From SURF-32 sp964648365 (GTDB lineage Bacteria > Planctomycetota > Phycisphaerae > UBA1845): a stretch of DNA of 20,415 nt. Shown piece by piece: positions 7,464 through 14,421 of the stretch; the stretch's first letter is position 1, and every line of letters starts with the position of its first letter. Both the position numbers and the translations under genes were made by a program. The notes below the pieces were generated by a model, which was not told where the DNA came from, did no database searches, and saw nothing but the letters and a program-made list of their open reading frames with translations. The stretch is from contig CAZYLK010000105.1 in assembly GCA_964648365.1 (NCBI GenBank), positions 1 to 20,415 of the forward strand, read 5' to 3'.

Positions 7464-8736
7464 CGCCGCTTCGTTGAAAACGTGGCTCGCCGAGCCGCCG
7501 CCCGCCGACGTGCAACGGGCGCTGGACCGGCTTCGCCGCGCGCCGGATGTCGTTCACGTGGCCGTGATGCCGGATGTTCACCTTGCGGCTGCCGTCAGCA
7601 ACGGGGTCGCGATCGCAACGCGCCGGCTGATCTACCCGGCGGCCGTCGGCGGCGACATCGGCTGCGGATACGCCGCCATCGCGTTCGGGCCGCACACTGG
7701 CGAGGATGCGGGGTCATCGCTCGCGAATCGCTGCCGTTTCGACGACGGTGCGTCCGCGCGGGCTGAAGCCCGCGGCTCGCATTCGGAGAAGCTCCCGCGA
7801 TGCGCCGATCCCCCCAGTACACGAGGGCAGCCCATTCGGCGGTCTGAAGCCGAAGCCCTGTTTGCTGCGCTCCCTGAAGCCGTGCCGATCATGCGGCATC
7901 GGCGTCGCCGCGGCCTGCCCGCCCTCGACGAGTCCCTCGCTCCGGATGGGCTCTCGTCGGGTGAACTCGCGTCGCGGGCAGCGGGCGACGGCCGGCTGGA
8001 ACTCGGCACCGTCGGCCGCGGCAATCACTTCGTCGAGTTGCAGGCCGACGACGACGGGCGGCTGTGGCTGATGGTCCACAGCGGCTCGCGGGCGATGGGC
8101 CAGTTCATCACGGCCCATCACTTGCAACACGCGACGCGCCTCCCCGGCGGGCTGGCGTGGCTGGCTGCGGACGATGAGCGCGGCCGCGCGTACCTGGCCG
8201 ATGTGGCGTGGGCTCGTGCCTACGCCGCGCGGAGCCGCCGGCTCATGATCGACGCCGCGGCCGCACTCATCGCGGACGTGCTCGGCTGCGAGCCGGATGA
8301 AGCGACGTTTCTCGACACGGATCACAACCACGTGCAGATCGAGCGCTGCGGCGGCGGCGATCTGTGGGTTCACCGCAAGGGCGCGAACGTGGCAACCGAC
8401 GGCGCCGCGAACGTCATCCCCGGATCCATGGGCACGCATACGTACCACGTCACCGGTCGCGGCGAACTGGACGCGCTCGCCTCCAGTTCCCACGGCGCCG
8501 GCCGGCGCATGAGCCGCACCGAGGCCCGCCGCCGCATCCGCCGCACCGATCTGCGCCGCCAGATCGTGGGAGTCTGGATCGACGCCCGCAGCGCCGCCAG
8601 CCTGCGCGACGAGGCCCCGGCCGCATACAAAGATGTGGATGCCGTCATGCGAGCGCAGCGCGACCTGGTCCGCATCGTCCGCCGCGTTCGGCCGGTGCTG
8701 TCGTACAAGGGGATGAGGGAACGACGAAGGCGGTAG
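7456..8736 (+). CDS. rtcB: RNA-splicing ligase RtcB
   Basis: A 426-residue GTP- and Mn-dependent RNA ligase that joins 2',3'-cyclic phosphate or 3'-phosphate ends to 5'-OH ends. It is used in tRNA/rRNA repair. The ATG at 7456 has GGAGG at 7446-7450. Key motifs are MPDVHLA (residues 38-44), GGDIGCGY with the metal-binding Cys70, GRGNHFVE, VHSGSR, DHNHVQIE, HRKGA (His306), IPGSMGT, and SSHGAGR (His346, the histidine expected to be guanylylated). All catalytic landmarks are present. Residues about 98-109 (GASARAEARGSH) come from an inserted palindromic repeat. The surrounding loop (about 85-128) is longer than in compact RtcB proteins. The gene overlaps the RbfA-like gene by 8 bases. No archease or RtcA is seen in the window. 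Confidence 0.93.
   Translation: MSDAASLKTWLAEPPPADVQRALDRLRRAPDVVHVAVMPDVHLAAAVSNGVAIATRRLIYPAAVGGDIGCGYAAIAFGPHTGEDAGSSLANRCRFDDGASARAEARGSHSEKLPRCADPPSTRGQPIRRSEAEALFAALPEAVPIMRHRRRRGLPALDESLAPDGLSSGELASRAAGDGRLELGTVGRGNHFVELQADDDGRLWLMVHSGSRAMGQFITAHHLQHATRLPGGLAWLAADDERGRAYLADVAWARAYAARSRRLMIDAAAALIADVLGCEPDEATFLDTDHNHVQIERCGGGDLWVHRKGANVATDGAANVIPGSMGTHTYHVTGRGELDALASSSHGAGRRMSRTEARRRIRRTDLRRQIVGVWIDARSAASLRDEAPAAYKDVDAVMRAQRDLVRIVRRVRPVLSYKGMRERRRR
7747..7780. repeat. Palindromic element copy 2, in frame inside rtcB
   Basis: Identical over 34 bases to 940-973, but here the host gene reads the opposite strand of the element, giving GASARAEARGS. The core hairpin GCGGGCTGAAGCCCGC is intact. 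It lies between the DIGCG metal site and the next conserved helix (SEAEALFAALPEAVP), a position likely to be a loop. Confidence 0.85.
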
Positions 8737-8815
8737 GACCGCGTCGAGTCGAAACCGGAGTGAACCACGGGGTTTGTGCGGTTTGCGCCGGCACCAACCT
8801 AAGCCGCTCGGACGC

Positions 8816-9091
8816 TCAGTCATCGCGTGCCGAGTGCTTTGGAGACTTCGGATCGCCCTCGATTTCTGCAATGCGCCTTCGCTCTTCGGCGGCCTTGCGT
8901 TTGAAGTAAAGTCCAAGCCACGATTCGGACCGTGTCAGGACCAATGTCATCACTGTAAAGGGGGGAGTGATCATGTAGAGCAGGTACACGAAGAAGAATT
9001 CCTCGTCAGGCGGGGGGAGACCCTGATCCGCAGTGATGGCTGCGATGCCGACGATCATCAAGACATTCAGGACTATTGCCGCGATTCTCAT
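8816..9091 (-). CDS. Small two-helix membrane protein, unknown
   Basis: A 91-residue protein starting at the ATG at 9091. GAGG lies 13 bases upstream, a weak site. Two hydrophobic segments (about residues 3-20 and 33-53) are joined by an acidic turn (PPPDEEF). A charged C-terminal tail follows (RKAAEERRRIAEIEGDPKSPKHS) and probably faces the cytoplasm. I recognise no family. It lies 82 bases downstream of the HEPN-like gene on the same strand and shares that gene's lower GC, so the two may have arrived and be expressed together. Confidence 0.55.
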   Translation of the reverse strand: MRIAAIVLNVLMIVGIAAITADQGLPPPDEEFFFVYLLYMITPPFTVMTLVLTRSESWLGLYFKRKAAEERRRIAEIEGDPKSPKHSARDD

Positions 9092-9172
9092 TAGACGAAC
9101 AGTACCTCGCGCCTACTCGATTCCCAAAGGAACCAACAGCGTGGTTATCCGAGCCCATATGTTGGCTGCCAT

Positions 9173-9682
9173 TCAGCCCTTTTGGCACAGGGCATGTGCT
9201 GTTACGTGCAGCTCTCGCAACGCACTCACAACTGGCTTGAGCAAATATGTATCTCCTCGGAAAGTAACGGCACACTGGCCGGTGTCGAGATTTCGCAGAA
9301 AATCGCTGGGGTCCAAACCAGCGATCTTGTTAATCGAACCGACATTGGAATCCACAAAGCTCTTGCGTGACTTGGCCCAATCCTCCAATTGCTCGTCAAA
9401 GTGCTCAAAATGATTGCGGAATGTTCGCAGCCTGAGCGGCGACGAGTCGGGTACTCCGAGCGACGCTCGCAGTGTTTCCCCACGTTTGGGCACGTTGGGT
9501 CGCGGAGGCCATAGCAGCTTCGAGACGTTGCCAACTGCGATCAGGAGAGACTGAGCAGAGTACCAGACTCGGTCCATGTCGTCCGTCTTGAGCGCCGCAT
9601 CTAAATCGACGGCCGCAATGAGACCGAACATCGCCTGCCGTTCCACCTCGGTATGCAAGATCCGCAGAAGCATCTTGTCCAC
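9173..9682 (-). CDS. Hypothetical protein with HEPN-like RxxxxH motif
   Basis: A 169-residue, mostly helical protein. The GTG start at 9682 is supported by GGAGG at 9690-9694 with a 7-base spacer. It contains RNHFEHFDEQLEDW at residues 89-102. R89-N-H-F-E-H94 fits the RxxxxH signature of HEPN-fold ribonucleases and related domains, placed after helices (TDDMDRVWYSAQSLLIAVGNVSKLL) of the kind HEPN domains have. No minimal nucleotidyltransferase partner is adjacent. The small membrane protein gene follows 82 bases downstream. Base composition is lower in GC than the flanks: 29 of 60 G+C in each of 9301-9360 and 9361-9420. The HEPN call is motif-based. The protein could equally be a non-catalytic hypothetical family. 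Confidence 0.6.
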   Translation of the reverse strand: MDKMLLRILHTEVERQAMFGLIAAVDLDAALKTDDMDRVWYSAQSLLIAVGNVSKLLWPPRPNVPKRGETLRASLGVPDSSPLRLRTFRNHFEHFDEQLEDWAKSRKSFVDSNVGSINKIAGLDPSDFLRNLDTGQCAVTFRGDTYLLKPVVSALRELHVTAHALCQKG

Positions 9683-10140
9683 TTACACACCTCCAAGACC
9701 TAAGTAAGCGCAGCGACGCCGAACCGGACCGAACAACACTGCGGCCGGCGCATCCTGCAGCATTGTCCCAGCCGTGACGTCGTGGCGACCAGAACGTATC
9801 CTTCGCAATGCTAGCGGCGTCGCGCTGTAGTTCAAGGCCGTCGATCGTAACTTCGCGTCCAGGAGGCCGACGAGGCCAAACCCGACGAGCGGCAAGGAAG
9901 ACCCAGCGATCCTGGCCACCGTCGATATTGCCGAGTGCGGAATGTGGCGCTGAGGCGGGCGGCGGCCTGATGTCGCCCCGCTTGGCTCTCGTCGGAGAGG
10001 TCCGTTGGCCGTACGGGCCCTCCCGGAGTGCAGAAGCGAGTTTCGATAAGGGCGGCCGGACTGCCGCGACGATGGAGGCACGCCATTCCACGGCCGATCA
10101 GGCGACCAAGGAAACGACCGGCACGCTCGACCAGACCCGG
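9683..10140. other. Non-coding or degraded stretch
   Basis: I can support no gene in these 458 bases. Long open frames exist on both strands but read as Arg/Pro/Ser-rich sequence with no family signal, as expected for GC-rich non-coding DNA. The stretch may include decayed upstream parts of the RHS remnant that follows. Confidence 0.4.
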
Positions 10141-10320
10141 GCCTGTCTTTACAATCGCGCCCGGATGATCGAGGTTCGCAACGGCTCGAACGAGGTGGAC
10201 ATGCAGCTCTACCACGGCACGCAGTACATCGACGAACTCGTGGGCGCCCGCCTTCCTGACGGTCCCCTCATCCGAACCGCGAGCGTCAGCGACCGGCCGC
10301 TACCAGCGAAGGAGCAGTGA
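10141..10320 (+). pseudogene. RHS-repeat protein core remnant
   Basis: The translated segment YNRARMIEVRNGSNEV followed by DMQLYHGTQYIDELVGARL resembles the end of RHS/YD-repeat proteins (pattern: YNxRNRMxEVRDG... HGTQYIDEL). Such genes are usually thousands of bases long and continue into a variable toxin tip. Here only about 40 residues match, nothing recognisable precedes them, and the frame ends at TGA 10318-10320. It is best read as a truncated remnant. It lies 1 base before the start of the next plus-strand gene. Confidence 0.5.
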
Positions 10321-10321
10321 C

Positions 10322-10867
10322 ATGCGCGTCCCGCATTGCCACACGATTCTCAACGCGATTGGAGTGGGGTTGGGAGTTGCCGGCCTTTACCGTGTCGCGT
10401 TTACCGACGGTCGGTTCTGGTGGGTTCTGACGCCGTTCCTGCTGACTCCGGCCATCACCACTGATCTGGCTTTCGATCGCAAGGCCAGGAGACAGAGAGC
10501 GAAGATTGCGGCGCGGACCGCTCGCCCTGTTGCGCAGCAGATCATGGAACTTGTCCCGCAATCGACGCAGGAGCACCGCGAGAGCGTCTCGCGGCTGTGG
10601 ATCGCCCTCGCGACATTCTGCGACGTTGTCCCTGGAAAACTGCGGCCCGAGGACGCCATTGACGACCTTGACCACGTCCTCGGCCATCCGTCCGACGATC
10701 CGTTCTTCACGCAAACCTTCTTCAAAGTGCCGCAGCAGTACTGGCCCAACAGCGTGACGACGTGGGGGGAGCTCGTCCTCCGGCTGGCCGAAGTGGAGGG
10801 CGCTACCGGACTTCGACTGACCGAACGGTCGAGTGACGCGGCGCACGAAACCTGGATTGACGATTAA
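10322..10867 (+). CDS. Hypothetical membrane-anchored protein
   Basis: A 181-residue protein. The ATG at 10322 has GAAGGAG at 10308-10314. Two hydrophobic segments (about residues 9-26 and 33-52) are followed by a basic stretch (DRKARRQRAKIAARTARP) and a soluble acidic helical domain: RLWIALATFCDVVPGKLRPEDAIDDLDHVL, then PNSVTTWGELVLRLAE. The layout of the soluble part is loosely like acyl-carrier-protein-fold families such as DUF1493, but no phosphopantetheine serine motif is evident, so this is only a hint. Its place right behind an RHS remnant raises the possibility of an orphan immunity-type protein (inference). It is followed 14 bases later by another small membrane protein gene. Confidence 0.6.
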   Translation: MRVPHCHTILNAIGVGLGVAGLYRVAFTDGRFWWVLTPFLLTPAITTDLAFDRKARRQRAKIAARTARPVAQQIMELVPQSTQEHRESVSRLWIALATFCDVVPGKLRPEDAIDDLDHVLGHPSDDPFFTQTFFKVPQQYWPNSVTTWGELVLRLAEVEGATGLRLTERSSDAAHETWIDD

Positions 10868-10881
10868 GCAGCGGTGGTGCT

Positions 10882-11199
10882 ATGCGACTCTGCCCCCCTG
10901 ATCCCAGCCCGGCCGACAGCGACGACGGTGACGTGAGCGTACCGCGCTGCACGGGGTGCGGGGCGCGGCTGCCGAGGCCGCCCGAGCGGGGCACGGAACC
11001 GTCGATCGTTAAGTGGCTCGCGATGGAAGTCAGCTTCATCCTGCTTACCGTCTTCGTCCTGGCGGCGGGGCTGCTGCTGCTGGTGTGGTTGGTCATCGTC
11101 TTTGTGATGATGCACGTGTGGCTGCTGGGCGTCTGGGGCCGGCTGGTGCGGTGTCGGCAATGCCGCAAGTGGCAGTTCGGCCTGCGGCCCTCGATGTGA
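10882..11199 (+). CDS. Membrane protein with split zinc-ribbon cysteines
   Basis: A 105-residue protein. It has a CTGCG pair at residues 23-26, a long hydrophobic stretch (about 48-86, SFILLTVFVLAAGLLLLVWLVI and on) that fits two closely spaced membrane helices, and a second pair CRQC at 91-94 just after. With both termini on the same side, the two CxxC pairs could complete one zinc ribbon across the membrane hairpin. No function is known to me. It is probably co-transcribed with the gene ending 14 bases upstream. Confidence 0.5.
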   Translation: MRLCPPDPSPADSDDGDVSVPRCTGCGARLPRPPERGTEPSIVKWLAMEVSFILLTVFVLAAGLLLLVWLVIVFVMMHVWLLGVWGRLVRCRQCRKWQFGLRPSM

Positions 11200-11417
11200 A
11201 GGTGGGCCGGCGTCGATGCGGTCGGGGCGGCGATCTGGCTCGCCGTCCGGGCGACGCAGCGATGCGGCCAGGGATGGCGCGCGGACGTCGGCGCGTCCAT
11301 CCGCTATACTGGTGTCGTCCGGCGGGGACCGGTGGAAAGGCGACGCGCCGGGCCGCGCCGCCGGCCGCAAGAGTTGAACGGCCCGACGCCCGAAAGCACC
11401 CCCGGCGAAGTTTGCGA

Positions 11418-11627
11418 ATGGAGATTGGCAGGCGCATCTTCCATTTTCTGTTCGGCGCGATGCTGGCGGCGGTCGTCTTTCTACGCTTTCTCGCCCGCAT
11501 GACGTGGCCCGAGTGCGCGGGCGCGGTCGTCTTGAGCGGACTGCTGGTCGCGGTGCTTGGAGATCGCTTCTGGGAGGCGTTTCGTGCGCCCGCCCTCGTG
11601 CTCGCTACGGCGCTGCCCGAGCCGTGA
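11418..11627 (+). CDS. Small membrane protein, paralog A
   Basis: A 69-residue protein from the ATG at 11418: MEIGRRIFHFLFGAMLAAVV, then a second hydrophobic segment (GAVVLSGLLVAVL) ending GDRFWEAF. It is clearly similar along its length to the product of 11691-11882: both share xIGxxxFHFLxGAxLxAV, RMxW, and GLLVAVLxDRFWE. This indicates a tandem duplication. The C-terminal tail differs. The function is unknown. Its similarity to its neighbour is the best evidence that both are real genes. Confidence 0.5.
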   Translation: MEIGRRIFHFLFGAMLAAVVFLRFLARMTWPECAGAVVLSGLLVAVLGDRFWEAFRAPALVLATALPEP

Positions 11628-11690
11628 GCACGAGTCGCGGGTCGGCTGCGCGGTGATGGTCAGCGCCCGCGACGGGTGGACAGATTGGTC

Positions 11691-11882
11691 ATGGACATCG
11701 GCAAGACCCTATTTCACTTCCTCGGCGGCGCGTTGCTGACGGCCGTCGCGTCACTCTACTGGCTGGACCGAATGTCGTGGTTCGAGTTCGGCGTGGCGGT
11801 GGTACTGGGCGGATTGCTGGTGGCCGTGCTGCGCGACCGGTTCTGGGAGAACCTGTTGTTCTGGCGGTGGTTTCTGCCGTGA
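11691..11882 (+). CDS. Small membrane protein, paralog B
   Basis: A 63-residue protein from the ATG at 11691 (a GTG at 11676 is an alternative start). MDIGKTLFHFLGGALLTAVA forms the first membrane segment. FGVAVVLGGLLVAVL forms the second, followed by RDRFWENLLFWRWFLP. It is a paralog of the product of 11418-11627, 63 bases upstream. Two helices with short loops suggest an integral inner-membrane protein. No family was recognised. Confidence 0.5.
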   Translation: MDIGKTLFHFLGGALLTAVASLYWLDRMSWFEFGVAVVLGGLLVAVLRDRFWENLLFWRWFLP

Positions 11883-11936
11883 GGTAGCGCGCTAGCGGGA
11901 CGACCAAAGATGGCCAGAATCGGCGATGGGGTTTCA

Positions 11937-11953
11937 CCGTCCCAAGGGGACGG
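11937..11953 (+). promoter_or_regulatory. Hairpin covering the ribosome binding site of the 11957 gene
   Basis: CCGTCCC (11937-11943) and GGGACGG (11947-11953) pair perfectly around AAG. The likely Shine-Dalgarno AAGGGGA (11944-11950) lies in the loop and 3' arm. The start codon is 4 bases beyond. Pairing would hide the site, so it may limit or regulate translation. Its arm-loop plan resembles the other short palindromes of this window. Confidence 0.35.
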
Positions 11954-11956
11954 CTC

Positions 11957-12421
11957 ATGAGCAGCGGCCGCCGGCTGGGCAGCCGTTTTTCGCGATGGCG
12001 TGCCGTGAGTGCGGCTCTCAGCCTCGCCACCGTGATCGTCTTCTGCATAAGCCTGAAGTGGTCCTTCGGATACTGTCCGGACGGCTCCTGGGTTTATGGA
12101 ATCAATGCCGGCACGGTCGGTGTCACGTTCGCCGAAGGCAGCCCGTGGGACAGCGGCGTGTACGCGTATGCGCGCGGCCAGTACTCACGCATCTTCTGGC
12201 TGCCGAAGACCTTTGAGCAGGCCGCCCCGCTCGTGAAAGAATGGCGCGTGCCACTGTGGATGCCCTTCGTCCTGTTCGCCGTGCCATCGGTCGTGCATTT
12301 CTTCCGTCGCCGACGTTGGCCGGCCGGTCACTGTCAGCGCTGCGGGTATGATCTGACCGGAAACACGTCCGGCCGGTGCCCCGAGTGTGGCAAGGCAGCA
12401 AGAGCGCCGGCCGTGAATTGA
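11957..12421 (+). CDS. Membrane protein with C-terminal planctomycete-type zinc ribbon
   Basis: A 154-residue protein. A basic N-terminus (SSGRRLGSRFSRWR) and a membrane helix (about 16-33) lead into an external region with GYCPDGSWVYGI and aromatic residues. A second membrane helix follows (about 99-115, PLWMPFVLFAVPSVVHFF), then RRRRW. The protein ends with the zinc ribbon CQRCGYDLTGNTSGRCPECG (CxxC at 126-129 and 141-144). This ribbon, following two helices, is a recurrent architecture in Planctomycetota and is the clearest lineage marker here. The biochemical role is unknown. It converges on mqnE, with 153 bases between the stop codons. Confidence 0.7.
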   Translation: MSSGRRLGSRFSRWRAVSAALSLATVIVFCISLKWSFGYCPDGSWVYGINAGTVGVTFAEGSPWDSGVYAYARGQYSRIFWLPKTFEQAAPLVKEWRVPLWMPFVLFAVPSVVHFFRRRRWPAGHCQRCGYDLTGNTSGRCPECGKAARAPAVN

Positions 12422-12574
12422 CCGATCTGCCTGCCGCGGGCGCTGCACCTGGAAAGGCGCGGCGCATCCGGGTGCCGCTCCGTCCGTTCGCGCTTGAGGT
12501 GGCTTCGATCTTGCTTGGACTGATGTATGGTGGTTCGAGCACCGCTTGTGGGCGATAGCGCGCAGCTGCGCAGC

Positions 12575-13861
12575 TCAAACCTCAACCGTCAACGGCACAA
12601 ACCCCGCGGGCATCTCGGCCAAGCTCTGCCGGCTCGGCTCCAGCGGCGGCTCGTGGGTGACGGACCAGTCTTCCCCTTCGACGCGCCACGTGTTGCCACC
12701 GCGATGCACGCGCCGGTACAGCGTGTCTCGCTCGACGGGTACGCATCCCGCCTCGCGGATGAGCCGCTTGAGTTGATCGACGGTCAGTTCCTGGTGCGTG
12801 CCGTCGCCTTCGCGCTTGGTGATGTCGTAGTAAACGACGGTGCCGTCGATGTCGTCCACGCCCCAGTTGAGCGACACCTGGGCGAGCTTGGCGGACTGCA
12901 TGATCCAAAACGCCTTGATGTGCGGAATGTTGTCGCACACCAGCCGCGACAGGGCCAGCGAGCGCAGGTCGGTCAAACCCGTCGGGGCGGGGATGTCGGC
13001 CAGGGCGCTGCCGTCGGGGATGAACGACAGCGGGATGACGCAGTTGAAGTGCGCCCGGCGCGATCGCAGGCTCTCGGCCTGGTGCTCGCGCAGCTTGAGC
13101 AGGTGCCGCACGCGCTCCTGCGGCGTCTCGATGTGGCCGTAGAGCATGGTGGCGTTGGTGAAGATGCCGAGTTCGTGGGCGGTGCGGTGCACCTCGAACC
13201 ACTCGGCCTCACCCACCTTCGTCTTGAACGCTTCGTCGTGGACGCGGTCGTCAAAGATCTCTGCCCCGCCGCCGGGCATCGACCCCAGCCCCGCCTCGCG
13301 CAATTTCGTGAGCACTTCCGCAAGGGTCAGCCGCGGGCGGGCGATGCGGGCGAAGTGGATGATCTCGATGGCCGTGAACGCCTTGACGTGCATGTGCGGG
13401 CAGGCGTCGCGGATGCCGCTGCACATGTCGAGGTAGTAGTCGAACGGCAGCTTCGGATGCAGGCCGCCGACGATGTGCACCTCGGTGGCGCCATGGTCGT
13501 ACGCATGCTTCGCCCGGGCGACGATCTCATCGACGCTCAGCTCGTACCCGCCCTCGCCATCGAACGCGATGGCCGACCCGTCACCGACCGTCTGCAGCGA
13601 TCGCTCCCGCCCATCCACGTCCCTGCCGTAAGGCCGGTAAAACGAGCAGAACTTGCAGCGGAGCACGCAGTAGTTCGTGTAGTTGATGTGCCGGTTGATG
13701 TTGTAGTACGCGGCTCGCCCGTGCAGCCGCTCGCGGACGACGTTGGCCAGTTCGCCCAGCGTGTAGACGTCGCGCGTGTCGGCGAGCGAATAGGCTTCGT
13801 CGGCCGTCAGCGACCCGCCGGCCAGCAGGCGGGCTCGGATGTCGATTGTAAGTTGCGTCAT
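12575..13861 (-). CDS. mqnE: Aminofutalosine synthase MqnE (radical SAM)
   Basis: A 428-residue radical SAM enzyme of the futalosine route to menaquinone. It joins the chorismate-derived enolpyruvyl benzoate to SAM to make aminofutalosine. The [4Fe-4S] cluster motif is CVLRCKFC (Cys65, Cys69, Cys72). Family signatures are VGGLHPKLPFDYYL, KAFTAIEIIHFAR, GLGSMPGGGAEIFDDRV, TNATMLYGHIET, DNIPHIKAFWIM and GVDDIDGTVVYYDIT. The GGLHPKLPF and GGGAEIF segments favour MqnE over the related cyclase MqnC. The start is the ATG at 13861, with no clear Shine-Dalgarno. No other menaquinone genes are in the window. A promoter candidate lies about 120-150 bases upstream. Confidence 0.9.
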   Translation of the reverse strand: MTQLTIDIRARLLAGGSLTADEAYSLADTRDVYTLGELANVVRERLHGRAAYYNINRHINYTNYCVLRCKFCSFYRPYGRDVDGRERSLQTVGDGSAIAFDGEGGYELSVDEIVARAKHAYDHGATEVHIVGGLHPKLPFDYYLDMCSGIRDACPHMHVKAFTAIEIIHFARIARPRLTLAEVLTKLREAGLGSMPGGGAEIFDDRVHDEAFKTKVGEAEWFEVHRTAHELGIFTNATMLYGHIETPQERVRHLLKLREHQAESLRSRRAHFNCVIPLSFIPDGSALADIPAPTGLTDLRSLALSRLVCDNIPHIKAFWIMQSAKLAQVSLNWGVDDIDGTVVYYDITKREGDGTHQELTVDQLKRLIREAGCVPVERDTLYRRVHRGGNTWRVEGEDWSVTHEPPLEPSRQSLAEMPAGFVPLTVEV

Positions 13862-13983
13862 AGTGAATGTGGTGCGAGTCGCGTCATCATCCAGTCGATC
13901 CCGCTCCCGAAACGACCGGCGTTTGCCAGTGCGCCCAACGACCGGGCCATCAGCCCCGCGTGGTCCCTCCGCTCGGGTGCGGC

Positions 13984-14012
13984 AGTATAGGACGCGGGGT
14001 CCGGGCCAACAA
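13984..14012 (-). promoter_or_regulatory. Candidate mqnE promoter
   Basis: On the minus strand, TTGTTG (14012-14007) and TATACT (13989-13984) are 17 bases apart, giving a predicted leader of roughly 115 bases before the mqnE ATG. The -10 matches the consensus at 5 of 6 positions; the -35 only keeps TTG. Confidence 0.35.
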
Positions 14013-14047
14013 CGCGGTGTTTTCAGAAGAATTGTATACTTCGCGCC

Positions 14048-14074
14048 GAGCCGCAGGCTTCAGCCTGCGCGATC
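14048..14074. repeat. Palindromic element, AT-pair variant, at a gene end
   Basis: GCAGGCTTCAGCCTGC (14053-14068) is the same hairpin as the ileS/rtcB/selB copies with one G-C stem pair replaced by A-T on both arms, so pairing is kept. The minus-strand hypothetical gene ends inside it: its TGA (14062-14060) is in the hairpin loop. Confidence 0.8.
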
Positions 14075-14320
14075 TTCCCGGGCCTGACGCGGATTCAGAT
14101 CGCCCACGGTTGTTTGGCCTCTTCGTCGGATAAGGCGCGTAACATGTCTCTGTAGTCTTTGTTCAACATCGAAGCCGCTCATGGCCGCCAGTTCCACCGT
14201 CAGCGGCCAGACCATAGCGATCCGCTCGGCCATCGTGCCGGGGACAAAGCCGCTGTCCGCGGGGTCGCCGCGGCGAAGGAGCGTTGTGCGCGACCGATCA
14301 AGCGGGGGCAGTTCGTCCAT
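14060..14320 (-). CDS. Hypothetical protein, possibly truncated by a repeat
   Basis: An 86-residue protein starting at the ATG at 14320, with a weak GTGAAG site upstream. The middle (GTMAERIAMVWPLTVELAAMSG, then EQRLQRHVTRLIRRRG) resembles a family of short proteins with the pattern ERxxMVWxLTxxAW...PRxVxRVxRR. These are known to me only as hypothetical, sometimes near nucleotidyltransferase-like genes. The last residues (ARED-RAG) and the stop codon are encoded by a palindromic repeat, so the original C-terminus may have differed. It lies 101 bases downstream of the vapC stop on the same strand. Confidence 0.5.
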   Translation of the reverse strand: MDELPPLDRSRTTLLRRGDPADSGFVPGTMAERIAMVWPLTVELAAMSGFDVEQRLQRHVTRLIRRRGQTTVGDLNPRQAREDRAG

Positions 14321-14421
14321 GGCTTCACGTTAACCATTCGCCCGGCGGCGGGCAATTGCATGCAACGGCGCGCGTTGACGCCGGTACGTCGCGGCTCACC
14401 ACTGCTCACAATGGCTCGCGC

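Noticed and set aside
9405..10091. 228-codon minus-strand open frame extending over 9700-10090
   Set aside because: It overlaps the better supported HEPN-like gene out of frame, has no ribosome site and reads as Arg/Ser/Pro-rich sequence.
12527..13990. 487-codon plus-strand open frame opposite mqnE
   Set aside because: It is the antisense shadow of mqnE; the minus-strand product has all radical SAM motifs.
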